Positions 1 to 7,838 of a stretch of 42,899 bases of DNA are shown one piece after another. The DNA comes from Prevotella sp. (GTDB taxonomy: Bacteria; Bacteroidota; Bacteroidia; Bacteroidales; Bacteroidaceae): the NCBI GenBank assembly GCA_017476785.1, contig JAFUZD010000115.1, positions 1 through 42,899 of the forward strand, given 5' to 3'. The notes under the pieces were generated by a model. It saw only the letters and a list, made by a program, of their open reading frames with translations. It had not been told where the DNA came from and ran no database searches. The position numbers and the translations under genes were made by a program. Positions within the stretch are counted from its first letter, which is position 1. Every line of letters starts with the position of its first letter.

Positions 1-1
1 C

Positions 2-220
2 CGCGACTACCTGATTGTGAAAAAGGACCGGAACCACTCCTACCGCATCAGCGGCTATTTAGGCGACAGCATATTGGTGGAGAGCGACGAGGATTCCGGC
101 TATCAGCAGATATTCCTTAACGGAAAGAAAGGACAGCTGTTTAAGCAGATGCCCGACGGCTACAGCCGCGTGATGAACAGCAGCCGGTTAGGCTTGCAAC
201 GCGTGAAAAGCAATTTTTAG
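2..220 (+). CDS. C-terminal end of an unrecognised protein (5' end outside window)
   Basis: The reading frame is open from base 2 to a TAG at 218-220, giving 72 residues that start RDYLIVKKDRNHSYRIS. It enters from the left edge, so this is only the tail of a longer protein. The tail is rich in Gly, Ser and charged residues and has no membrane segment. I do not recognise the family. A strong hairpin follows directly, consistent with this being the last gene of its transcript. Confidence 0.6.
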   Translation, partial: RDYLIVKKDRNHSYRISGYLGDSILVESDEDSGYQQIFLNGKKGQLFKQMPDGYSRVMNSSRLGLQRVKSNF

Positions 221-235
221 TGACTTTTAGGGACA

Positions 236-283
236 TACAGTGAGAGCCGAGGTAGCGATGATGCTATCCCGGCTCTCACTGTA
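236..283. terminator. Strong hairpin between the partial gene and the hsdS relic
   Basis: Perfect 14-bp arms at 236-249 and 270-283 enclose a partly complementary middle, so almost the whole 48 bases can fold. There is no clear T-run on either side, so intrinsic termination is probable rather than certain. The broken end of the hsdS relic falls inside the right arm (its frame stops at 276-278). The hairpin may therefore mark a rearrangement junction as well as a terminator. Confidence 0.5.
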
Positions 284-1065
284 TCTGCACATTTCTCTGC
301 AAGAGTGGAGCTGCGATATCTTTTGCATTAGAATTTTCTGTGGCTTCAACAATTCCATTACCTCCATATACAGGTATTGTCCCATCCTGTCAGTATAATG
401 GTTTTTCCATTCTTAATCTCAGCAAGTTCCTCAATCGTACCCATTCTCCAGCTTTCTGGTAGATTCTCCTTGCCAATGTTGTCGACACGTTCGGCGTTGC
501 CGCTTCGCTTGACGAAGAACATTGTGCGGCAGAGGGCTTGGGAGGTAGATTCGAGGTCCTGAATCATTTGCCCGTTTAGACGGATGTGGTTGGTCAGCGT
601 TTCGTATTCTGATACGATTTCACGTTGGCGAGTTATAGAGGGGATGGGAAGTTGCACGTCACAATGTTCGTCCCAATCGAACACCTCTCGGACACTGCCG
701 TGAGAATGGAGACGGGCATAGCGGTCAAACTCAGGGCGGCGAAACCACATCATCAAGTATTCTGGCAACAATACATCGTGGTCAATAACCTCAAAAACAA
801 TATAGGTTTGTGAGATAATAGCATCATCACAACTATCCAACAAAGCAGTAGAAACCTTATCGCCACTGCGAGATGCCACAGAGCCGTAAGCAAACTGGTC
901 TCATTCCACAACCTTATAGGCAGACAAATCCGTACCAATGATATTAGCAATGGAGGATATGAACTCCTTCGATATGCTCACGCCCAGCAAGTTCGTAACC
1001 TTTAACTCCCGATTATGAACATTCACCTCTCTAATATAGTTGCCTAAACATTTATATGCTGCCAT
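276..1065 (-). pseudogene. hsdS: hsdS relic: type I restriction specificity subunit
   Basis: Reading leftward from ATG at 1065 gives MAAYKCLGNYIREVNVHNRE, the typical start of an HsdS subunit, which chooses the DNA target of a type I restriction-methylation complex. The frame is broken by a TGA at 901-903, just before DQFAYGS. It then resumes through the first recognition domain and the central helix (residues such as EYLMMWFRRPEFDRY and REIVSEYETL). Near 380 the frame shifts: the old frame ends with CIWR at 358, while the neighbouring frame continues with the recognisable second-domain start IPVYGGNGIVEATENSNAKD and runs to a stop at 276. Most of the second domain is missing. Two independent lesions plus 3' truncation make this a pseudogene. 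No intact hsdR or hsdM is visible in the window. Confidence 0.85.
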
Positions 1066-1129
1066 TTGTTTTAACTTATTTGGCTACAAAGATGGCCATC
1101 TTATACGAAATCGGAGAAATAAGGAGAAG

Positions 1130-1166
1130 AAATTAGAGGAAATTAAGGGGGAATTTCCTCTAATTT
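1130..1166. promoter_or_regulatory. Perfect 15-bp inverted repeat, candidate operator for fic
   Basis: Arms at 1130-1144 and 1152-1166 (AAATTAGAGGAAATT and its exact complement) are separated by a 7-base G-rich spacer. The repeat sits about 13 bases upstream of the predicted -7 box and covers the likely -33 region, the position expected for a repressor site. The Fic protein carries a C-terminal winged-helix domain, so autoregulation is a reasonable inference. Confidence 0.6.
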
Positions 1167-1178
1167 CAGAAAATATTG

Positions 1179-1187
1179 TATCTTTGC
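1179..1187 (+). promoter_or_regulatory. Bacteroidota -7 promoter box for fic
   Basis: TATCTTTGC matches TAnnTTTG(C). It predicts a start of transcription near 1193, which makes the in-frame TTG at 1040 impossible as a translation start and supports the ATG at 1208. Confidence 0.65.
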
Positions 1188-1207
1188 ACCGAGAAAAGGA
1201 CAGAAAG

Positions 1208-2527
1208 ATGAAAGTAGAACCCATACCCGCATTGAATCCACAAAAGCAAGTCGAGGCGATTCAAATGCTTACTAATCAGCAAATGCAGCCACTTTTCCAA
1301 AAGATTAGTAGCGAATATCTATATTGGGACAAAGTAAAGCATATGGCTCCCAAAGGTATAGATAAGCAAGTGTTTTGGCAAGCAGTAAAGATTCAACGTC
1401 TATTGAATGCTCAAGACATTCGGTTTGGTAACTACACGTTTCATTTCACTGTGACAAAAAATATGTTAGCTCTGCTACATAACTTTGATATGAATTTAGG
1501 TGGCAGCTTAGGTACAAAGAGTATTATTCCTGCCACTGACAAAAATTATTATCTGATTAGCTCTATTATGGAAGAAGCCATTGCTTCCAGTCAAATGGAG
1601 GGAGCGTCTACCACACGGCGCATTGCCAAAGATATGCTCCGCAAAAGGCTAAAGCCAATCAACAAGAGTCAGCAGATGATAGTCAACAACTATGAAACTA
1701 TCAGCAAGATTTCAAAGAACAAACTGACAGACTTTACAATAGAGGGGTTGCTTGACATACACCGTTCCATTGCTAACAAGACATTGGACAATGCTGAAGA
1801 TGAAGGCATTTTCCGTAAGAATGATGACATTTTTGTGGTCGATGGTATAACTGGATATGTTGCTCACACGCCACCGTCGTTTACCGAGATTGATGCTATG
1901 ATAAGGGATTTGTGCGAATTTGCCAATAATGACAATAGTGAGAATTTCATTCATCCTATCCTAAAGGGCATCATCATTCACTTTGTCTTGGCATATATCC
2001 ACCCATTTGTCGATGGCAATGGGAGAACAGCAAGGTCTTTGTTTTATTGGTATATGATTAAGAAAGGATACTGGCTGACAGAGTATCTTTCTATTTCAAG
2101 AATCATTTACACCAATAAAAAGGCTTACGAACGAGCCTACCAATACACAGAGAACGACGGAAACGACTTGTCTTATTTCATCCAGTATCATCTGGATGTT
2201 ATGAAGAAAGCATTTGAGGACTTGAAGAAATTCCTGCAACGTAAGATAGACGAGCAACAGAATGTGTTGCGTTTCGTGGGCATCACAAATATCAATGAAC
2301 GCCAAAGATATGTTCTTAAGACAATATCAGAGAACAAACGTACGCTTTTTACCCCTAAAGAACTTGCTACACAGTTCGATATCTCAGCAAGGTCTGCAAG
2401 AACAGACTTGCAGGAGTTGGTAGAAATGGGGTACTTAAGTACGACAAACCTTAATAAAAGGGCAATTGGCTACATTAAGTCAGACCAATTTGAGGAACTA
2501 CTACAAGACCATTCAAAGAAAGAATAG
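1208..2527 (+). CDS. Fic-family AMP-transferase with C-terminal winged helix
   Basis: This 439-residue protein belongs to the Fic family, which usually transfers AMP from ATP to target proteins. The catalytic signature HPFVDGNGR is at about residues 265-273, with His265 as the expected base. An upstream SSQMEG motif (about 127-132) fits the class II inhibitory (S/T)xxxE(G/N) helix that blocks the ATP site, so activity is probably self-restrained. The end (about residues 355-405, containing TPKELATQFDISARSARTDL) is a winged helix-turn-helix that probably binds DNA. The frame extends upstream to a TTG at 1040, but the promoter box at 1179-1187 places the start at ATG 1208. It lies opposite to, and between, two broken type I restriction genes; Fic genes are often seen inside such loci. 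Its substrate is unknown. Confidence 0.88.
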   Translation: MKVEPIPALNPQKQVEAIQMLTNQQMQPLFQKISSEYLYWDKVKHMAPKGIDKQVFWQAVKIQRLLNAQDIRFGNYTFHFTVTKNMLALLHNFDMNLGGSLGTKSIIPATDKNYYLISSIMEEAIASSQMEGASTTRRIAKDMLRKRLKPINKSQQMIVNNYETISKISKNKLTDFTIEGLLDIHRSIANKTLDNAEDEGIFRKNDDIFVVDGITGYVAHTPPSFTEIDAMIRDLCEFANNDNSENFIHPILKGIIIHFVLAYIHPFVDGNGRTARSLFYWYMIKKGYWLTEYLSISRIIYTNKKAYERAYQYTENDGNDLSYFIQYHLDVMKKAFEDLKKFLQRKIDEQQNVLRFVGITNINERQRYVLKTISENKRTLFTPKELATQFDISARSARTDLQELVEMGYLSTTNLNKRAIGYIKSDQFEELLQDHSKKE

Positions 2528-2566
2528 AGGAAATTAAGGGAAGTTTTGGGGGAATTTCCCCTAATT
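2524..2566. promoter_or_regulatory. Second, imperfect copy of the fic palindrome
   Basis: ATAGAGGAAATT (2524-2535) pairs at 10 of 12 positions with AATTTCCCCTAA (2553-2564), and both arms resemble the perfect repeat at 1130-1166. The fic stop codon lies inside the left arm, and the hsdM relic ends 3 bases beyond. It could be a second binding site, a bidirectional terminator, or both. Confidence 0.45.
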
Positions 2567-2568
2567 CT

Positions 2569-2934
2569 TTATATAGAACTATAGCCTAACTTCTCAGAAA
2601 GTGTTTTAAGTTGTTGCTTGCCCTCTTCTTCCTGCATTAAGAGGGCGCTCATTTCTGCTTGTAGCTGGCATATGCGAGTGTCGAAGTACATCTGCTCATC
2701 ACGATTGCAAAACTCGATGTATTTGCAGGGAACGAGACACCAATCTTTCTTCTCAATCTCATCGAGTGTGGCCGAGTAGCAGTATTTGGGCTCGTTGTGG
2801 TAGGTCTGCTCGTGACCCTCACACTGCCAGTTATGGAAGTTCTCTGCTATCTGCTGAATCTGCTCTTGCGAAAACTGGATGTATTTCTTCTCGAACGGCT
2901 CGCCCCATTGGCGCAAGTCCAAAGTTTTGCAGTC
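2569..2934 (-). pseudogene. hsdM: hsdM relic: C-terminus of type I DNA methyltransferase subunit
   Basis: About 120 codons on the minus strand read DLRQWGEPFEKKYIQFSQEQ, then WQCEGHEQTYHNEPKYCYSAT, then a coiled-coil-like tail ending LSEKLGYSSI. This resembles the C-terminal tail of HsdM, after the methylase catalytic domain; the CYSATLDEIEKKDW stretch is the usual SATLDEI-type motif. The frame is closed at 2935-2937, and no NPPF catalytic motif or SAM-binding region is found upstream, so the first three quarters of the gene are gone. The order hsdM', fic, hsdS' matches a type I locus interrupted by a Fic gene. I infer that the relic is not functional. Confidence 0.7.
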
Positions 2935-3371
2935 TTATTCACCCGCTCCCACGTCTGGATGTCTTCCGCTACATCCGTACACACCAGAGCGCGAACTTTT
3001 GGAGTACGCTTGCGTACCTCTTATATATAGATTGGCTCTACCTTTGGTCTCCTTTGTCCGTAAAAAGTATTTCTTTGCCATTATTTTCTGTGCTATACGC
3101 GAGTGCATAAGGCATAAAAAGATGGAACATCCTCAATTCTCTATGACTTTCTTTGAATCCCAAAGAATTCAAAATTTAGTACAACTAACTACTTGATATA
3201 CTGCGATTCTTTAGACTTTTCAAAAATCGCGAAAAATTCAAAGGATAGTCCGAGTTACACCGGACACCCTAAAAAAGAAAGGAATTGACGGAAAGGAAGG
3301 GTAGTTGTTCTGGCGAATGCCACGGCTCTTGCTGCATATGCACGCTACTCTGTGAAAACGTGGCATCGTGG
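2935..3371. other. Intergenic stretch without a supportable gene
   Basis: Short overlapping frames here have no recognisable content and no promoter box before them. The stretch contains small inverted repeats: GTACGC/GCGTAC at about 3002-3015 and ATGCCACG/CGTGGCAT at about 3317-3366. The latter lies just past the end of the next minus-strand gene and could act as its terminator. It is probably debris from the decay of the restriction locus. Confidence 0.4.
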
Positions 3372-3908
3372 TCAGAGGCGATGCTGTAACTGCTTCCGAA
3401 CCCGACGGACAGACGACACGAGGGCAGCCGACAGCGGTTCCTGCTCTAACTGGTCGAGCGTCTGAAGCAGTTCGCCCGACAGCTCAGGATAGAGTTGCAC
3501 TTGTTGGCAGGACAGATGGAGACACACGCTTCGGATGCCTACGGGCACATCGGCGAGCAACAAATGGCCAAGACAAAAGTCAAGGAAGTCGGTACGGACG
3601 GAGGCTGCATCAAACGGCAACCGCAACAGCAACGTCAGTATCAGCCGGCATTTGGTAGTGCTCGCCGTAGACATTGCCTCCGTCATCAGCTGCGAACGGA
3701 AAGGCATCAACTGCTGGTACTTATCACGAGGCAGATACGTAAGCACCCACGCCGCATTGCAGCCAGTCCTCCCATCATCGGCCAGCATCAACTCTATGGT
3801 CTGCTGCAGCAATAGCCCGTCCACCTCGTCGCCCAGCCGAAAGCCCAACAACCTAATGTCTCGCTGGTGCAGCCGTCGGTTCAGCAAATCTCGCAAATCT
3901 TTCTCCAT
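3372..3908 (-). CDS. Hypothetical all-helical (HEAT-like) cytoplasmic protein
   Basis: A 178-residue protein with no signal peptide or membrane segment. It is built of repeated Leu-rich amphipathic helices (for example LLLQQTIELMLADD, CRLILTLLLRLP, SVCLHLSCQQVQLYPELSGE), suggesting an armadillo/HEAT-type helical stack. I do not recognise the family or any catalytic motif. A TAATTTTGC -7 box at 3934-3942 on the same strand supports the ATG at 3908 and a transcript of its own, divergent from the secreted protein at 4096. It could be a protein-protein interaction scaffold, but that is only inference from the fold. Confidence 0.65.
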   Translation of the reverse strand: MEKDLRDLLNRRLHQRDIRLLGFRLGDEVDGLLLQQTIELMLADDGRTGCNAAWVLTYLPRDKYQQLMPFRSQLMTEAMSTASTTKCRLILTLLLRLPFDAASVRTDFLDFCLGHLLLADVPVGIRSVCLHLSCQQVQLYPELSGELLQTLDQLEQEPLSAALVSSVRRVRKQLQHRL

Positions 3909-3933
3909 TGTCCTATCTGATAGCGTTCAGTCT

Positions 3934-3942
3934 GCAAAATTA
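3934..3942 (-). promoter_or_regulatory. -7 promoter box of the HEAT-like gene
   Basis: On the minus strand this reads TAATTTTGC, matching TAnnTTTGC, about 25 bases before the ATG at 3908. Confidence 0.55.
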
Positions 3943-4051
3943 AGGAAAAACGAGCGCAATGCCAAAGGGGATGTTGCATTTCTTTGCAGAGCAACTTCGT
4001 AAAAAAACATAAAAACGGCTGCCGAACCACGCCGAAATGGAAAAGAATGCG

Positions 4052-4060
4052 TAATTTTGC
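4052..4060 (+). promoter_or_regulatory. -7 promoter box of the secreted protein/phosphatase operon
   Basis: TAATTTTGC fits the Bacteroidota consensus and lies 35 bases before the ATG at 4096, giving a short leader. Confidence 0.55.
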
Positions 4061-4095
4061 GCCCAGATTCAATGATTCAAAACAAGAAATAGAGA

Positions 4096-4653
4096 ATGAG
4101 AAAACGACTGCAACTACTGGCGATGAGCCTGCTGCTGTGCATCGCAGCCACCGCCCAGAGCCATACCAAGTTTCTCGGCATCGGGATGGATGAGCCGCTC
4201 GTGCGCTTCGGCGTCTATCTGGAGCAGTGCGGATTTGTGTCAAAAGGCAGTAGCGTGAACGAGCTGGGAATGAAGATTCACACGTTCAGCGGACGGATGT
4301 ACGGCCAAGACAGCACCACTGTTTCGTTTATGCTCAACGGACAGACGGAGGCCATCATTGCCATCTTTGTAGATATGCCCTACTCTGAAGACGGAACCGC
4401 CGTACAAGAATGTTACAAGCAGGTGTTCAACAGCCTATGCGAGCAATATGGTGACGACCCCAACAAAGCACTGATTCTGGACACCAAGCGTCAGGCAGAC
4501 TTTCCGTTCGAGAATGTCGTCGGCCGTTTCTGCGACGGCAATGTCATCTCGCGTATTGAGCGTGCCGATAATGGAGCGGAGCGTGCCTATGGCATTCAGA
4601 TTATATTCCAAGACCCCATCAATGCCCGCGAGGCAAATCAGTCACCATCGTGA
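4096..4653 (+). CDS. Secreted hypothetical protein
   Basis: A 185-residue protein starting MRKRLQLLAMSLLLCIAATA, a clear signal peptide with likely cleavage after AQS or ATA, so it is exported to the periplasm or beyond. There is no lipobox. The mature part has no motif I recognise; it is a mixed alpha/beta sequence with a predicted strand-rich middle (KIHTFSGRMYG, TVSFMLNGQTEAIIAIFVDM). Its stop overlaps the GTG start of the tyrosine phosphatase by 4 bases (GTGA), so the two are translationally coupled and probably functionally linked. The function is unknown. Confidence 0.7.
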   Translation: MRKRLQLLAMSLLLCIAATAQSHTKFLGIGMDEPLVRFGVYLEQCGFVSKGSSVNELGMKIHTFSGRMYGQDSTTVSFMLNGQTEAIIAIFVDMPYSEDGTAVQECYKQVFNSLCEQYGDDPNKALILDTKRQADFPFENVVGRFCDGNVISRIERADNGAERAYGIQIIFQDPINAREANQSPS

Positions 4654-5150
4654 AACAACATCTGCTATTTGTCTGCCTCGGCAACATCTGCCGTTCGCCG
4701 GCTGCCGAGGGCATAATGCGTAGCCTCGTGGAGTCACGCGGACTGTCCGACGATTTCCTCATCGACTCGGCCGGCATCGGCTCGTGGCACGTCGGTCAGC
4801 TACCCGACATCCGGATGCGTCGCTGCGGGCAACAGTACGGCTACACTTTCGACAGCCGTGCCCGCCAACTGCAGCCAGAAGATTTCGACCGCTTTGACTT
4901 CATCATCGTGATGGACGACGAGAACCTTAGCGATGCCCGCCGTGTGGCTCGCACAGAGAAGGGGCGCAGCAAGCTCCGTTCTATGGCCCACTATCTGCGC
5001 AGCCATCCCGGTCAGCTGACGATTCCCGACCCTTACTATGGCTCCGAGCGCGATTTCCACCTCGTTATCGAGCTGTTGGAAGATGCTTGCGAAAGCCTGC
5101 TTGACAGTCTCATCATCGATGCAGGCCGCCCCACCCGCTCCTCATTCTAA
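4650..5150 (+). CDS. Low-molecular-weight protein-tyrosine phosphatase
   Basis: A 166-residue cytoplasmic enzyme of the Wzb/Etp/YwlE type that removes phosphate from tyrosine (or arginine) side chains through a cysteinyl-phosphate. The P-loop CLGNICRS starts at Cys9 and ends with Arg15-Ser16, and the general-acid Asp is in DPYY (127-130). Length and motif order are normal for the family. The start is a GTG that overlaps the stop of the secreted protein. In many bacteria this enzyme counteracts a BY-kinase of capsule assembly. An exopolysaccharide locus starts 3 kb away, but its Wzz has no kinase domain, so the partner kinase, if any, is outside the window. Confidence 0.92.
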   Translation: MKQHLLFVCLGNICRSPAAEGIMRSLVESRGLSDDFLIDSAGIGSWHVGQLPDIRMRRCGQQYGYTFDSRARQLQPEDFDRFDFIIVMDDENLSDARRVARTEKGRSKLRSMAHYLRSHPGQLTIPDPYYGSERDFHLVIELLEDACESLLDSLIIDAGRPTRSSF

Positions 5151-5201
5151 CGAATCGCAAGTGGGCACACCTCCTGTCAGCTGTATCAACGAATCACCTG
5201 A

Positions 5202-5465
5202 TTAGTCGAACAACCTCTTCCAAATCCATAATACGGCTACCGCTCCGGCAACACAGAACACAAAGTTGGTGAGATACCCTTTTCCAAATAGCTCCACATT
5301 CAGCAGGTGACTGATAAATGTCCCGGCATAACTGCCAACAACACCCACGAAAAGGTTCATACAACATCCTTTGCCTTTGCCGCTCATAATGCGATTGGCC
5401 ACGTAGCCTATGAATATACCTGTAAGTATCGGCCACGCTGTGAAATCTGCAATGTGCTCTAACAT
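5202..5465 (-). CDS. GlsB/YeaQ/YmgE-type small membrane protein
   Basis: An 87-residue protein with three hydrophobic segments: PILTGIFIGYVAN, MNLFVGVVGSYAGTFI and FVFCVAGAVAVLWIW. The pattern GIFIGYVANRIMSGKGKG followed by an N-x4-GVVGS segment fits the transglycosylase-associated/GlsB family of stress-linked inner-membrane proteins. No enzymatic activity is established for the family. No promoter box is visible before it, and it starts 66 bases after the stop of the upstream hydrolase gene on the same strand, so it is probably co-transcribed with that gene. Confidence 0.78.
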   Translation of the reverse strand: MLEHIADFTAWPILTGIFIGYVANRIMSGKGKGCCMNLFVGVVGSYAGTFISHLLNVELFGKGYLTNFVFCVAGAVAVLWIWKRLFD

Positions 5466-5531
5466 ATTTCTCTTATCTCTCCTTTTTATTGAGGTTTCCT
5501 TTTGGCACAGGACTGAGCGCCCAAGAACCGC

Positions 5532-7034
5532 CTATTGATTAACAATGCTCGCTATCCATCCGAAAAGCTCATCCAATGCATAGTCACCGCTGTGAGGACG
5601 ATTCCACGCCAACAGGAAATTCACGTCTTTTCCTGCATTTTGGAGCTTCAGCGCGAAATTGACAGGTACAGGGAAAGCCGTGTCGCGGTCTCTTGAGCCG
5701 TGACGGATATACCAATGCTGGGCAACCGTCGTGCCGGGGTCGCCAATGAAGTTCATTGGGTTCATCAGTGTTACCAGCAGATTCGTGCCTTTGGTCAGCG
5801 CCGTGTTGTTCTTCTGGGCGGAGAACTCGGTGAAGTTCACGCTGCTGCCCGTCTCGTCGCCAAACACCTCATTCTCGCCACTGGCATTGCCGATGCCCTC
5901 AATCAGACTGTCGAAAGCAGGTACCCCTTTTAAGGGCTGCGTAGATACGACGTAGTTCAAATATTGCTTCATATCGAGGTCGACGATGTATTCGCCCACC
6001 TGCTTGCCACCCATACCCCCTCTGCGCATCGGGCGGGCACCCATTGGCAGCATACCTCCTGCCGGCATTTGGGGCTTCAGGCCACCAGTCACACCACCAT
6101 TGATCGGTGCAGCAAACATTCCTCCGGCAGAGCTGCTGAACGAGAAGCCGATGCTGTCGGGAATATCGGCACCGGCATTCTTTGCAATCTGCGCCCCACG
6201 GATTATCTCGCTCTTGATATAGTCCAGATAATTGCTGGCATCAAGCGGCGTCCCGTCCTGTCGGCGGAGGTTTAGACTATTCAGGTAAGCAGGAAACAAT
6301 GCGGCCAGCTCCTTGGTGTAAGTCTTGCGGGTATCGTCAAGAGACTGACGGGAGTCCGTCTGTCCATACAGCCACTCATAGGCCATATCCGCGTGCTCAA
6401 GATCGATAATCGGGCAATAGCAGACACTGGCAAACACATCGTCGCGCTCGTCGGCCGCCCCCATCGCACGGAGCAGCAGTGCATAGTTACGGTTATTGCC
6501 TGTGGCACCCATCAATGCTGACATCGCTCCACCCGCGCTTGTACCGTCGGTAATGATACGCTCAGCATCCCCCAGCATCTCCCGGTCGAAGTGGCGCAGA
6601 TAGCGGACAGCGGCCTTCAAGTCGAGAATGCCCTTTGGCGCACGGCCCGTATATACCCCGTTCTGTACGGAGTTGCGTCCACGGCTACCCGGTATCACCA
6701 CGACGTAGCCTTCTTTCAGTGCCCGCCCCGTGGCATCGCCTGCCTGTGGCTGCGCTGCCGGCGAGGCCATATAGCCGCCCACGTAGGTACGCAAGAATAT
6801 CGGAGTCTGCTGGGTGGCACCGTCAGGCACATAGACATTGAGGAACTGGTAGGCAGAATCCTCTACGTTGGTCACATAGAACAGCCGTTCGTAAGCGGTA
6901 TAGCTGACTTTCGTACCATCATAGATGGTCATCGTTTGTCTCACGCCTGCATTATTGTCAAACTGCAACGCACTTTGCGCCCAAGCCCCTAACGACAGAA
7001 AGGCTCCGCACAGAACTGATAAGATTTTCTTCAT
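5532..7034 (-). CDS. Secreted alpha/beta-hydrolase (tannase/esterase-like)
   Basis: About 500 residues beginning MKKILSVLCGAFLSLGAWAQ, a signal peptide. The nucleophile elbow GTSAGG is at about 164-169 (Ser166), preceded by LKAAVRYLRHF, a serine-esterase arrangement. A C-terminal NRPHSGDYALDELFGWI supplies the likely catalytic His, with an Asp probably in HWYIRHGSRDRD. A Gly/Met/Pro-rich insert lies in the middle (about 320-345). The family resembles tannase-like esterases in gut Bacteroidota; the substrate cannot be told from sequence. An in-frame TTG start 33 bases upstream overlaps the promoter box and would lie before the transcription start, so the MKK start is preferred. The start coordinate may be off by one. 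Confidence 0.8.
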   Translation of the reverse strand: MKKILSVLCGAFLSLGAWAQSALQFDNNAGVRQTMTIYDGTKVSYTAYERLFYVTNVEDSAYQFLNVYVPDGATQQTPIFLRTYVGGYMASPAAQPQAGDATGRALKEGYVVVIPGSRGRNSVQNGVYTGRAPKGILDLKAAVRYLRHFDREMLGDAERIITDGTSAGGAMSALMGATGNNRNYALLLRAMGAADERDDVFASVCYCPIIDLEHADMAYEWLYGQTDSRQSLDDTRKTYTKELAALFPAYLNSLNLRRQDGTPLDASNYLDYIKSEIIRGAQIAKNAGADIPDSIGFSFSSSAGGMFAAPINGGVTGGLKPQMPAGGMLPMGARPMRRGGMGGKQVGEYIVDLDMKQYLNYVVSTQPLKGVPAFDSLIEGIGNASGENEVFGDETGSSVNFTEFSAQKNNTALTKGTNLLVTLMNPMNFIGDPGTTVAQHWYIRHGSRDRDTAFPVPVNFALKLQNAGKDVNFLLAWNRPHSGDYALDELFGWIASIVNQ

Positions 7035-7055
7035 CGTCTTTTCAATTTTAATGTT

Positions 7056-7065
7056 GCAAAAGTAC
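7056..7065 (-). promoter_or_regulatory. -7 promoter box of the secreted hydrolase
   Basis: TACTTTTGC on the minus strand, about 22 bases before the MKK start codon. It supports the shorter gene start. Confidence 0.55.
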
Positions 7066-7139
7066 AAAATTTTCTGAAAAGTGAACCAATTCGGACGGAA
7101 AAAGGCACTGCTCTTGGCCGAACTTCAAGCCATTTTCAC

Positions 7140-7148
7140 TAACTTTGC
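7140..7148 (+). promoter_or_regulatory. -7 promoter box of the acetyltransferase
   Basis: TAACTTTGC matches the consensus and predicts a leader of roughly 65 bases if translation starts at 7222. Confidence 0.5.
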
Positions 7149-7221
7149 GCCCTGAAACCGATGATGAATGGTGACGGCGCAAGTGGATGCAAGGTCACCG
7201 AACATAAACAATGTAACTGAT

Positions 7222-7776
7222 ATGACAGAGAAGGAGAAGATGCTGGCTGGCGAAGTTTACTCAGCCGTTGACCCGCAACTTTTGAGCGAACTGATGGAAA
7301 CACGCGAGAAAATACAGGTCTACAACTCGCTGCGCCCCTCAGAGACCAAGAAGATGAAAGCGCTGCTCTATGAGCTGCTGGGGGCTGTGGGCGACGACGA
7401 CATCACCATCAACCAGCCATTCCATTGCGACTATGGCAAGCAGATAAGCGTTGGCAAACGCTTCTTTGCCAATTTCAACTTTACGGTTCTCGACGAAGCC
7501 GCCGTAAACATTGGCGACGATTGCTTCATCGGCCCCAATGTCAGCATCTACACGGCCTGCCACAGCACGGACCCTGTTGAACGGAACACGCGGCAGGAAT
7601 GGGCTCGTCCCGTCAGCATCGGCCATAACGTATGGATTGGCGGCAGCGTTACCATACTGCCCGGAGTGTCTATCGGCAACAATGTCACCATCGGAGCAGG
7701 TTCTGTCGTGGTGCACGACATTCCGTCAGACACCGTGGCCGTCGGCAACCCGTGCAAAGTAATCAAGACATTATGA
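7222..7776 (+). CDS. Maltose/galactoside-type O-acetyltransferase
   Basis: A 184-residue left-handed beta-helix enzyme that moves an acetyl group from acetyl-CoA to a sugar hydroxyl (Maa/LacA family). The N-terminal helical domain begins MTEKEKMLAGEVYSAVDPQL, the family hallmark. Hexapeptide repeats follow (VNIGDDCFIGPNVSI, VSIGHNVWIGGSVTILPGV, IGNNVTIGAGSVV), with the catalytic His in YTACHSTDP and the closing VAVGNPCKVIK. Alternative in-frame ATG codons exist at 7165 and 7168, but they precede the family's conserved start, so 7222 is chosen. It stands alone with its own promoter. Confidence 0.9.
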   Translation: MTEKEKMLAGEVYSAVDPQLLSELMETREKIQVYNSLRPSETKKMKALLYELLGAVGDDDITINQPFHCDYGKQISVGKRFFANFNFTVLDEAAVNIGDDCFIGPNVSIYTACHSTDPVERNTRQEWARPVSIGHNVWIGGSVTILPGVSIGNNVTIGAGSVVVHDIPSDTVAVGNPCKVIKTL

Positions 7777-7838
7777 GCAATGCTTAGCGACCGGAGCACC
7801 GCGCTGCATCTATAACACAGATTTCCGTACACATTGTG

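Noticed and set aside
2766-3196. Several overlapping short plus-strand frames
   Set aside because: They oppose the hsdM relic and run through debris; no signal peptide, motif or promoter box.
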